In this document: one piece after another, positions 25,939 to 33,672 of the stretch
How positions within the stretch are numbered: position 1 is the first letter of the stretch
Layout: the number at the start of each line of letters is the position of its first letter
Assembly (NCBI RefSeq): GCF_014218295.1
Contig: NZ_AP023287.1
Location: 5,456,001-5,520,000, forward strand
Reading direction: 5' to 3'
Source: Mycolicibacterium litorale
Lineage (GTDB): Bacteria; Actinomycetota; Actinomycetes; Mycobacteriales; Mycobacteriaceae
DNA: 64,000 bases
The notes under the pieces: model-generated
What the model saw: only the letters and a program-made list of their open reading frames with translations
What the model was told of the DNA's origin: nothing
The model's database searches: none
Made by a program: the position numbers and the translations under genes

Positions 25939-26627
25939 ATCACCGCTCCCGCGTTGACGTTGACGACCTCGCCGGTGCTGAACGTGGCGTCACAGACCAG
26001 GTACTCGACGCAGCGGGCGACCTCCCGCGGTGTCGTGAGCCGTCTCAGAGGCAGCGAGTTGAGGTATTCGGGTGTGCGACAGGGATTGTCGGCCGCCAGC
26101 AGCGGCGTGTCGGTCGGGCCGGGCGCCACCGCGTTGACCCGCACACCGCGCCCGGCCACCTCGGCGGCCAGGCTGCGGACCAGTCCGATGACCGCGCCCT
26201 TGGCCGCGGCGTAGTGCGCGTCGCCTTCGCCGCCGCCGACCGCCAGCTCGCTGGTCACCGCCACCAGCGTGCCCTGGCTCTCCAGCAGATCGGGCAGGCA
26301 GGCCCGGGCGAGGTTGAACAGCCCGCCGAGGTGCACGCGCAGCATGGTGCGCCACCCCTCGGCGGTGATGTCGGCGACGGGGATCATCTCGTAGTGGCCG
26401 GCGGAGTTCACCGCCGCGCTGATCGGGCCGAGCCGGTCCCGCAGTTCGGCCACCGCGGCCGCGACCGCGGGACCGTCCGAGATATCCACGGCCACAGCGT
26501 GTTCCACATTGGGCGCGGGGTTGCGGTCCAGGCATGCCACGGTGTAGCCGCGCCCCGTCAGCGCGGTGACGACCTCGGCGCCGATACCGCTCGCCCCACC
26601 GGTGACCAGTGCGAGGGGTGCGCTCAC
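25935..26627 (-). CDS. short-chain dehydrogenase/reductase
   Basis: SDR of 230 residues. Cofactor loop TGGASGIG, NSAG, Ser in VAVTSELAVGG and the Y-x3-K pair in HYAAAKGA. The GTG at 26627 overlaps the permease stop (GTGA); in-frame sequence upstream is only the shadow of the permease gene. It is paired with a second SDR, so two consecutive redox steps on the same substrate, or an alcohol-to-acid pair, is a reasonable guess. Confidence 0.92.
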   Translation of the reverse strand: MSAPLALVTGGASGIGAEVVTALTGRGYTVACLDRNPAPNVEHAVAVDISDGPAVAAAVAELRDRLGPISAAVNSAGHYEMIPVADITAEGWRTMLRVHLGGLFNLARACLPDLLESQGTLVAVTSELAVGGGEGDAHYAAAKGAVIGLVRSLAAEVAGRGVRVNAVAPGPTDTPLLAADNPCRTPEYLNSLPLRRLTTPREVARCVEYLVCDATFSTGEVVNVNAGAVI

Positions 26628-28090
26628 GAGCGGTCCGCCAGTTCGTCCTCGGCCTCGATGTCGTCGATCACCGCCGTCGACACGATGCGCGAGCGCACCG
26701 AGGCGAAGATCGCCGATCCGAGCGCCAGCAGCACCGCGATGCCGATCCACACCGACCAGTCGAGGTAGCGCTGCTCGAAGGCGACGCGCGGCCACGCGAT
26801 GTTGAGGAACTGCAGCACCGCCCACACCACCGCGGTCGCGGCGACCGGCAGCGTGGCACGGCCGATCGAGAACGTGCCCGGCGTCCAGCGGCGGCGCACC
26901 AGCACCACCAGGAAACCGATCAGCGGGAACAGGAATGCCAGGTAGAAGCCGCCGGAGGTGAAGTTCACCATCAGCGTGTAGACGTCGGTGGCGACGATGC
27001 TCAGGGCGAACAGCGCCGCGCCGACCACGGTGGTGATGAGGATCGCGATCACCGGGATGCGGGCCTGGCCGCGCAGCCGGGACAGCGCAGCCGACGCCGG
27101 CAACGCGCCGTCGCGGGCGTACGCCCAGATCACCCGCGAGGCGGAGGTCTGCAGCGCCAGGAAGCTGGCCAGAAAGCCGATCACGAACATCACCTGGACG
27201 GGTTTGGCGATGCCCGGCCCGAGCGCGTTCGTCAGCGTCTCGTACACCGGGTCCTCGATCGCGCCCTCGGCGACCGCGTCGAGGTCGGGAACCGCGAGGA
27301 TGATCGCGAGGCTCGAGTAGGCGACGACGAGCGCGATGAACCCGAGCGAGAACAGCACCGCCTTGGGCAGGTAGCGCCGCGGTTCGTGCACCTCCTCGGC
27401 GATCGAGCCTGCGCTCTCGAACCCGACGAACGAGAAGCCGATGAACGCCACCGCCAGCAGGAACGGCCCGGACAGGTAGGCGAAGAAGTCGACGTCGGGT
27501 CCTCCCCCGGTGAACAGGACCGACAGGGAGTTCTCGCGGTGGAACAGAAGCAGCCACGTGCCGAGCCCCACCGAGCCGATCACCTCGGCGATGATGCTGG
27601 CCGTCATGAACACCTTGAGCGCGCCGCGGCCGATCAGGTTGACCGCGGTGCCGCCCAGGAGGATCAGCAGCGCGATCATCGCCTGCACGCCGCCCGACGG
27701 CGCCTCGATGCCGACGATGTTGGCGACGAAGCCCGCCGAACCGAGGGCGACGGTGGCCATGGCGATGACCAGCGTCCACATGTAGGCCCAGCCGGCGAAC
27801 CAGCCGTAGCCGGTGCCCAGCAACCGGCGCGACCACTGATAGATCGAGCCCTCCAGCGGCCACCGCGAGACCAGCATCGCGAACACCAGCGCGACCAGGA
27901 ACTGCCCGCCGAACACCAGCACGAAGCCCCACCAGAACGAGGGCCCGGCGGCGCTGAGGGCGAGGCCGAAGATGGCGTACAGCGCGACGATCGGCGAGAT
28001 GAACGCGAACGCGAACGCGAACGCCGACCACAGCGAGAACTCCCGGCGCAGCTGCTGCGGCTGCTCGGCGGGACTGAGCGTTGACGACAT
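26624..28090 (-). CDS. APC-family amino acid/polyamine permease
   Basis: Integral membrane importer of 488 residues with about 12 predicted helices. The N-terminal sequence SAFAFAFAFISPIVALYAIF and the motif GFSFVGFESAGSIAEEV are typical of the APC superfamily, near the amino-acid/choline/GABA permeases. The ATG at 28090 is the first gene of the operon facing the PucR regulator. Cargo is likely an amine, a guanidino compound or an amino acid. Confidence 0.92.
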   Translation of the reverse strand: MSSTLSPAEQPQQLRREFSLWSAFAFAFAFISPIVALYAIFGLALSAAGPSFWWGFVLVFGGQFLVALVFAMLVSRWPLEGSIYQWSRRLLGTGYGWFAGWAYMWTLVIAMATVALGSAGFVANIVGIEAPSGGVQAMIALLILLGGTAVNLIGRGALKVFMTASIIAEVIGSVGLGTWLLLFHRENSLSVLFTGGGPDVDFFAYLSGPFLLAVAFIGFSFVGFESAGSIAEEVHEPRRYLPKAVLFSLGFIALVVAYSSLAIILAVPDLDAVAEGAIEDPVYETLTNALGPGIAKPVQVMFVIGFLASFLALQTSASRVIWAYARDGALPASAALSRLRGQARIPVIAILITTVVGAALFALSIVATDVYTLMVNFTSGGFYLAFLFPLIGFLVVLVRRRWTPGTFSIGRATLPVAATAVVWAVLQFLNIAWPRVAFEQRYLDWSVWIGIAVLLALGSAIFASVRSRIVSTAVIDDIEAEDELADRS

Positions 28091-28149
28091 GTGCTGACTA
28101 TCACCCCAGGTCAACGTATGTGCCAAGCGATGCGCCGAACACGCAGTGA

Positions 28150-28262
28150 ATCCACCGGGCGGCCCGGTCGCATTGGACGATCGCACAACGCCGGCACCGG
28201 TGGATGTGACGCGCGCGTTACGCTCGTCCAATGACGGCGCCATTGCCGGGTGGTTTGGACGA
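28150..28262. promoter_or_regulatory. divergent control region with interleaved inverted repeats
   Basis: The 140 bp between the permease operon and the PucR gene contain a 9-bp inverted repeat, ATCCACCGG at 28150-28158 with CCGGTGGAT at 28197-28205. It interleaves with a 10-bp inverted repeat, CATTGGACGA at 28171-28180 with TCGTCCAATG at 28224-28233. The second arm contains the PucR start codon. TTGGACGA occurs three times: 28173-28180, 28224-28231 (inverted) and 28255-28262. This looks like a multi-site operator for the PucR protein. Confidence 0.6.
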
Positions 28263-29640
28263 GGCCACGACGGGGCCCCTCGACGGGGGTGCGCCTACTC
28301 TGCGCGCCCTGCTCGACGCGTCGCGGCCGGGGCTCGCGGTACCCGACGCCTCGCCGCAGGACCTCGACCGCGCCATCAGCTGGACGCACATCACCGAGAT
28401 GCGGGATCCGTCGCGCTATCTGCGGGGTGGGGAGCTGGTGTGCACGGTGGGTCTGAGCCTGCAGACGCCTCAGGACTGCCGGACGTTCGCCGATGCGTTG
28501 GCGACCGCCGGTGCGGCGGGTGTGTGCTTCGGGGTCGGCGACGGCCACGACGTGGTCCCCGCCGCCCTGCTCGACCAGTGCCGGCGCCGGGGACTGCCGG
28601 TGTTGGTCGCCACACCCAGCGTGCCGTTCAGCACGGTGAGCCGTTACGTCGCCGAATACGAACTCGGTGCGGAGATCGCCGTCGCGCGGGCGACGAACGC
28701 GTTGGTGCCGGAACTGCTCTCGGCGCTGCGACGCCACGTGTCGGCGCGTGAGCTGCTCGACACGGCCGGTGACCTCCTGGCGTGTTACTTCCTGCTCGAC
28801 CCCGACGGCCGAGCCGAGTCGACGGTGTCCGTCGACATCCCCGGGGTGGGCAGCCTCGGCTGGATGGGCAGCGGCACTCCCCCCGAGCCGGCCCTGCTGG
28901 ATCTGATCGCGCGGTTCGTGCGGGCCACCCAGGGTGAGCGCGACCTCGAGGCCGCCCTGGCCCGCGAACGGGTCGGTCAGCTGCTGTCGCTGGTCGAGCG
29001 GCGGATGCTGCTGCCCGATGCGCTCGGCCAGTTGCTGGACTGGCCGGGTTTCGCGGCGGATCAGCTCACGTGTTCGGCGTGGCCTGCCGGTGCGGGCGCG
29101 CTGCTGTCGATGGCGGTGCCGGAAGCGTTGGTCGGCGACGCCCCCGATCTGTGCCTGATGCTGACCACGCAGTCACTCGACGCCACCGACGACCTGTCCC
29201 TGCCGTCGGGGCACTCGGCGCTGGTGCCGTTGACGGAGATCGGGTCGGCGATCGGCCAGGCGCGCATCGCGCTCGACCTGGCGCAGCGCCGCGGCCGGCG
29301 GGTCGGGCCCGACCAGCTGAGCACGCTCGACAGCCTGCTGGACCAACTCCCGCCCGCGCAGCTCGCCCCGTTCCGTCAGCAGCTCATCGATCCGCTGGCG
29401 GAGATGGACCGCCGCCGCGGCACCCAACACGTCCGCACGCTGCGGGCGTTCCTCGCCGCGAACGGTTCCCTCAGCGACACCGCCAGGGACCTGTACCTGC
29501 ACACCAACACGGTGCGCCACCGGCTGGCCCGGATCCTCGAACTCACCGGCCGAGACCCGTTGAACCGCAACGATCAGGCCGCATTCTCGATCGCACTGCA
29601 TGCGGTCGACCGCGACGGCAGGCGCGAGTCTCGGGGCTGA
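28231..29640 (+). CDS. PucR-family transcriptional regulator
   Basis: A 469-residue regulator with an N-terminal PucR-like sensor domain (about residues 25-145: ISWTHITEMRDPSRYLRGGE, LVCTVGL), a middle GGDEF-like/CdaR-type region, and a C-terminal PucR helix-turn-helix at about 405-455 (FLAANGSLSDTARDLYLHTN, VRHRLARILELTG). PucR proteins control purine, amine and polyamine catabolism in response to pathway metabolites. It is divergent from the permease-SDR-SDR-ureohydrolase-deacetylase operon, which is the likely target. The ATG at 28231 lies inside one operator-like repeat, suggesting autoregulation. Confidence 0.93.
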   Translation: MTAPLPGGLDEATTGPLDGGAPTLRALLDASRPGLAVPDASPQDLDRAISWTHITEMRDPSRYLRGGELVCTVGLSLQTPQDCRTFADALATAGAAGVCFGVGDGHDVVPAALLDQCRRRGLPVLVATPSVPFSTVSRYVAEYELGAEIAVARATNALVPELLSALRRHVSARELLDTAGDLLACYFLLDPDGRAESTVSVDIPGVGSLGWMGSGTPPEPALLDLIARFVRATQGERDLEAALARERVGQLLSLVERRMLLPDALGQLLDWPGFAADQLTCSAWPAGAGALLSMAVPEALVGDAPDLCLMLTTQSLDATDDLSLPSGHSALVPLTEIGSAIGQARIALDLAQRRGRRVGPDQLSTLDSLLDQLPPAQLAPFRQQLIDPLAEMDRRRGTQHVRTLRAFLAANGSLSDTARDLYLHTNTVRHRLARILELTGRDPLNRNDQAAFSIALHAVDRDGRRESRG

Positions 29641-29658
29641 CCGCTTGACATAGGGCTC

Positions 29659-30603
29659 TCAGCCGAAGTCCAGCACCAATCGGCCACGGACCCCGCCCGC
29701 CTCCAGCATGCGGTGGGCGCGGGCCGCGTCCTCGGCGGGGAGAACCTCGGCGACCCGCAGCATGAGTGTGCCGTCCTCGGCCTGTCGCCGGAGCCGGTCG
29801 AGGTGCCCGGTGTCGGTGAGGTGGTCGCCCACCATGACCGGGCAGACCCGGATTCCGCGTTCGGCGGGGCCTGCCCAGCCTCGAATCTGGATCAGCGTGC
29901 CGCCGTCGGCGACGGCCGGGACCACCTCGGTGGTCTGCATCGCGCCGTCGACGAGTCCGGGAACCCCGGAGCGCACGAGTGCGCGAATCCGGTCGGCGAC
30001 GTCCGGACCGCGCTCGACGACGTGGTCGGCGCCGAGACTCCGCACCAGATCGGTGTCATGTGGGGCCGCGTCGGCGATGACGGTCAGGCCGTCCGCCTTG
30101 GCAAGCTGCACCGCGTAGCCGCCGACCGCGCCCGCGGCCCCGGTGACGGCGACCGTCCGGCCGGCGGGAAGGGCCATCTCGTCGAGGGCAAGGCGGGCGG
30201 TCATGGCGTTCATCAGCAGGGTCGATGCTTCGAAGAAGTCGGCACCGGCAGGAGCCGGGACCACCGATGCGGCGGGCACCACCACCTGTTCGGCGTAGGC
30301 GCCTCCGCCGGCACCGGTGAACAGCACCAGGGCGATCACTCGCTGGCCCACCGTGAACCGTTCATCGGTTCCCGGGCCCAGCTGGTCGATCACGCCCGCG
30401 GCGTCCATGCCGGGGACATACGGTGGTCGCCGGCCGGCCATCCGCACGGCATGGCCGCCGGTCCGCAGCAGGACGTCGGTCGGGTTCACCGCGGCCGCGT
30501 GCACCCGGATCCGGACCTCGCCCGGGCCCGCCTGCGGCGCAGGCAGATCCAGCACCCGCAACACCTCGGGGCCGCCGAAACGATGGAGACCGACGGCCTT
30601 CAC
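29659..30603 (-). CDS. zinc-free MDR family quinone/enone oxidoreductase
   Basis: NADPH-dependent oxidoreductase of 314 residues. It has the MDR entry motif (RFGGPEVLRVLDLP), VHAAAVNPTDVLLR, the cofactor loop AVTGAAGAVGGYAVQLAK, and no zinc-binding cysteines. The GTG at 30603 has a GGAG ribosome-binding site. It is divergently transcribed from a TetR gene with two palindromes between them, so it is probably repressed by that TetR and induced by an electrophile. Confidence 0.9.
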   Translation of the reverse strand: MKAVGLHRFGGPEVLRVLDLPAPQAGPGEVRIRVHAAAVNPTDVLLRTGGHAVRMAGRRPPYVPGMDAAGVIDQLGPGTDERFTVGQRVIALVLFTGAGGGAYAEQVVVPAASVVPAPAGADFFEASTLLMNAMTARLALDEMALPAGRTVAVTGAAGAVGGYAVQLAKADGLTVIADAAPHDTDLVRSLGADHVVERGPDVADRIRALVRSGVPGLVDGAMQTTEVVPAVADGGTLIQIRGWAGPAERGIRVCPVMVGDHLTDTGHLDRLRRQAEDGTLMLRVAEVLPAEDAARAHRMLEAGGVRGRLVLDFG

Positions 30604-30703
30604 GATGCGTTCACTCCGGCGAGTGCGGAGCAACACCTCGAGGTACTCGCGCAGATGAACGCGCCGACCGAGATCTTCATACCGCAGGCCCTTCGATAGC
30701 ATT

Positions 30704-30742
30704 CGGAGACTGTCTCCGGTGAATATACGGAGGCGTTCTCCG
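30704..30742. promoter_or_regulatory. tandem operator for the adjacent TetR regulator
   Basis: Two palindromes of the same type lie in the divergent gap: CGGAGACTGTCTCCG at 30704-30718 (7-bp arms, 1-bp centre) and CGGAGGCGTTCTCCG at 30728-30742 (5-bp arms). Their centres are 24 bp apart. They lie upstream of both the oxidoreductase and tetR starts, the usual arrangement for an autoregulated TetR pair. Confidence 0.7.
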
Positions 30743-30762
30743 CTTGTCCACAGGAGGATGCC

Positions 30763-31317
30763 ATGACGTCTGGCCGACCGCTGCGCGCCGACGCCGCTCG
30801 TAATCGAGCGCTGCTGCTTGACTCCGCCCGTGAAGCGTTCGCCCGCGCCGGGGTGACCGCATCGTTGGACGACGTCGCCAAGGCCGCCGGAGTCGGCGCC
30901 GGAACGCTGTACCGACACTTCCCGAACCGTGATGCCCTGGTCCTCACCGTGATCGACGAGGGTCTGATGGACCTGCACCGGCTGGGCACGACATTGGCGG
31001 ACGCACCGGATCCTCTAGCCGCCCTTCGCGAGTGGTTGGCCGCCTACATCGCTCAGGCGGGGATGTTCGACGGTCTGGCCAAGACGCTGGCCACCGCGCC
31101 CACCGAGTCCAGCCCCGCCTGCCGGATGTCTCGGGAAGCCGGTGCGGCGCTGGTCGCCCGGGCAGCGGATGCCGGCGCCATTCGCCGGGGCGTCGGCATC
31201 GCCGAGATCCTCGATCTCGGCGCGGCCATCGCGTGGGTAGGCGAGCAACCCGGGCGCGACGAGGCAGAACTCGGCCGGCTCCTCGACATCGTCGTCGCCG
31301 GGATACGCGCCGCCTGA
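30763..31317 (+). CDS. TetR-family transcriptional repressor
   Basis: A 184-residue regulator with an N-terminal helix-turn-helix at about residues 15-60 (SLDDVAKAAGVGAGTLYRHF) and a helical ligand-binding domain. The ATG at 30763 is preceded by AGGAGG. It is divergent from the MDR oxidoreductase and likely controls it and itself through the two palindromes in between. The ligand is unknown. Confidence 0.93.
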   Translation: MTSGRPLRADAARNRALLLDSAREAFARAGVTASLDDVAKAAGVGAGTLYRHFPNRDALVLTVIDEGLMDLHRLGTTLADAPDPLAALREWLAAYIAQAGMFDGLAKTLATAPTESSPACRMSREAGAALVARAADAGAIRRGVGIAEILDLGAAIAWVGEQPGRDEAELGRLLDIVVAGIRAA

Positions 31318-31411
31318 GCGGCGCTCGACGAGGTCCGCGCCTTCGAGCGGCGAGCGATCGCGAAGTGGACGTGACCTCCCGCGCGGCGGCGCCGGGACAT
31401 ACGGTCAGGGA

Positions 31412-32881
31412 GTGAACTTCGACGAATACCGCGGGTACGACGCGACCGGACTGGCGAAGCTGGTGGCCGACAAGGAGGTGACGGCCGCCGAGCTGCTGGA
31501 GCTGGCCACGCAGCGGGCGGCCGCGGTCAACCCGCGGATCAACGCGATCGTGCGCGACATTCCGGCCACCGCCGACGATGCGCGCGGGGGCCCGTTCGCC
31601 GGTGTGCCCTTCCTCATCAAGGACCTCGCGCAGGACTATGCCGGTCTGCCCACCTCCGCCGGCTCACGGGCGCTGAAGTCGGTACCCGTCGCCGAGCATG
31701 CGGCGGTCGTCCAGCGGTGGATCGACGCCGGCCTGACCATCTTCGGCAAGACCAACACCCCGGAGTTCGGCGCCAAAGGGATCACCGAACCGGTCGCGTG
31801 GGGCCCGACCCGCAACCCGTGGGACCTGTCCCGCACGCCCGGTGGTTCGTCGGGCGGTTCGGCGGCGGCGGTCGCGGCCGGAATCGTGCCGTGTGCGGGC
31901 GCCAACGACGGCGGCGGCTCGATCCGGATCCCGGCGGGATGCTGTGGGTTGGTCGGACTCAAACCGGGCCGCGGTCTGACACCGTCGGGCCCGGCCACGG
32001 GTGAGTCGATGCACGGTGCGGCGGTCCAGGGCGTCGTATCGCGCACGGTGCGCGACACCGCGGCGATGCTCGACGTACTCAGTGGCGGCGAGGCGTGCGG
32101 ACCGTACATGCCTGCCGTGCCCGCGGAGTCCTTCGCCTCGAACGTGGGGGCCGATCCCGGCAGGTTGCGGATCGGGGTGCGGGTCCCGGCAGCGATCACC
32201 CCGACACCCGATCCGGAGGCGTATGCCGCGGTCGAGGCGACCGCGCGGATGCTGACCGATCTCGGCCACCACGTCGAGGAGCTGCCCGTCGCGCCGTTCG
32301 ACGACGCCGCGCTCGCCCGTGACTTCCTGCTCACCTGGTTCGTCTACACCGCGTGGGAACTCGATGAGGCGAAACGGGTTTCGGGTGCCGGTGACGACGC
32401 GTTCGAACGCGACACGTTGATCCTCGCGGCGATCGGCCGGGCGACGAGCAGCGTGGATTACGTGGACGCGGTGCAACGCCGCCACGAACACACCCGCCGG
32501 CTCACCACCTTCTTCGAGTCCTACGACCTTCTGCTGACGCCGACGCTGGCCACCCCGCCACCGAAGATCGGCGAGTTCGACCTGCCGGTCGCGCTGCAGC
32601 GTGCGTCCGACGTGCTGATCAAGACGCGCACCGCGCGGTTGCTGCGCCACACCAAGCTCGTCGACGACATCATCGACAAGAACCTCGGCTGGGTGCCGTA
32701 CACCCAGCTCGCGAATCTGACGGGGCGCCCGGCGATCTCACTGCCCCTGCACTGGACGGCCGACGGACTGCCGCTGGGTGTGCAGTTCGTGGCGCCGCTG
32801 GCCGGCGAAGCGCTGCTGATCCGGCTGGCCGCGCAACTCGAGCAGGCGCTGCCGTGGGCGGACCGGGTCGCGCCGATCTAG
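31412..32881 (+). CDS. amidase-signature hydrolase
   Basis: Third amidase of the window, 489 residues. The triad is K70 (GVPFLIKDLAQD), cis-S146 (TPGGSSGGS) and S170 (NDGGGS). It belongs to a different subgroup from the two amidases near urease: the nucleophile motif is DGGGS rather than DTGGS, and no small GatC-like partner is adjacent. The GTG at 31412 is used; it follows the TetR gene by 94 bp on the same strand. The 3' end overlaps the convergent membrane-protein gene by four bases. Substrate unknown. Confidence 0.9.
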   Translation: MNFDEYRGYDATGLAKLVADKEVTAAELLELATQRAAAVNPRINAIVRDIPATADDARGGPFAGVPFLIKDLAQDYAGLPTSAGSRALKSVPVAEHAAVVQRWIDAGLTIFGKTNTPEFGAKGITEPVAWGPTRNPWDLSRTPGGSSGGSAAAVAAGIVPCAGANDGGGSIRIPAGCCGLVGLKPGRGLTPSGPATGESMHGAAVQGVVSRTVRDTAAMLDVLSGGEACGPYMPAVPAESFASNVGADPGRLRIGVRVPAAITPTPDPEAYAAVEATARMLTDLGHHVEELPVAPFDDAALARDFLLTWFVYTAWELDEAKRVSGAGDDAFERDTLILAAIGRATSSVDYVDAVQRRHEHTRRLTTFFESYDLLLTPTLATPPPKIGEFDLPVALQRASDVLIKTRTARLLRHTKLVDDIIDKNLGWVPYTQLANLTGRPAISLPLHWTADGLPLGVQFVAPLAGEALLIRLAAQLEQALPWADRVAPI

Positions 32882-33672
32882 GTGTCACCTCCCACGTCAG
32901 GCTCGAACTGCTCTTTGCGGAGCCGGTCGAGCGCCCGCCCGTCGGCTAGTTCTTCACGATCCTCTGGGTGCCTCCAATAGTGCCGCGCCATCCAATAGAG
33001 GGCCGCGCCGCTGGAGGCATAGCGGTCGGCGTTCGGCACAACGATCTGCTTCCCGTCGCGCATGCCGACGACGATCGGGTTCCTCGTCCTCCTGTTGGCT
33101 TCGTCGGTGATCTTCACGACGTCGTCCCAGTGGGCGCTCCGCCTGCGGAACATGTCCGCGTATTCGATGCCGTCGACACTGAACCGCAGATGCCCGGCCT
33201 CGCGACTGCGGAGCAAGGCGGCCAAGCTCACGAAAGAGATAGCCAGCAGAGCGACCATCAGGTAGCGAGTGACGGTTCCGTCGCCATCAGCAGCGAAAGG
33301 TAGCTCGACGACTCCGCGCGTGACAAAGATCAAATAGCACGTAGAGCCAACAAGGCCGCCCAACAACCCAATCCCATACGCCCACGCGATGGACGGATTG
33401 ATCCTCACGGTGGTGCCGGAGCCAGCCCAGTCGGCGTGACTACCCGCCGACACCAGAAGTGTGATGGCAAGAGCTGCAACCAGACCGCAGAAGAACACCG
33501 CCAGTCCGCCGGCGGTCAAGGCAGCCAAAGGCGAATTGTCCCGTAATGCGATCACCGCTTGTGCGGCGCTGTACAACGCCGCACCGACACACACCAAGAA
33601 GCCGAGAAGTGCCAACGGTGACAAACCGGTAACCCACGTGCGAGGGGTGGGCAGAGAACTCAGGCGCCGCAC
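32878..33672 (-). CDS. membrane protein with cytoplasmic PH-like domain; candidate immunity protein
   Basis: About 264 residues. Four predicted transmembrane segments (around residues 15-35, 45-70, 90-115 and 130-150) are followed by a soluble C-terminal region of about 95 residues. That region begins LRFSVDGIEYADMFRRRSAH, a bacterial PH-like (bPH) pattern. The GTG at 33672 is preferred because GAAGGTAGG lies 9-17 bases upstream; it overlaps the end of the effector-like gene by 13 bases. A GTG at 33711 is an alternative. Immediately downstream of a candidate T7SS substrate, it could be an immunity or accessory protein. No enzymatic motif is seen, and base composition is lower in GC than the flanks. 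Confidence 0.65.
   Translation of the reverse strand: MRRLSSLPTPRTWVTGLSPLALLGFLVCVGAALYSAAQAVIALRDNSPLAALTAGGLAVFFCGLVAALAITLLVSAGSHADWAGSGTTVRINPSIAWAYGIGLLGGLVGSTCYLIFVTRGVVELPFAADGDGTVTRYLMVALLAISFVSLAALLRSREAGHLRFSVDGIEYADMFRRRSAHWDDVVKITDEANRRTRNPIVVGMRDGKQIVVPNADRYASSGAALYWMARHYWRHPEDREELADGRALDRLRKEQFEPDVGGDT

Noticed and set aside
26609..28084. Long 491-codon + strand frame opposite the APC permease
   Set aside because: Composition is dominated by Arg, Asp, His, Gln and Glu, typical of the antisense of a high-GC gene, and it covers a permease with clear membrane segments on the other strand.
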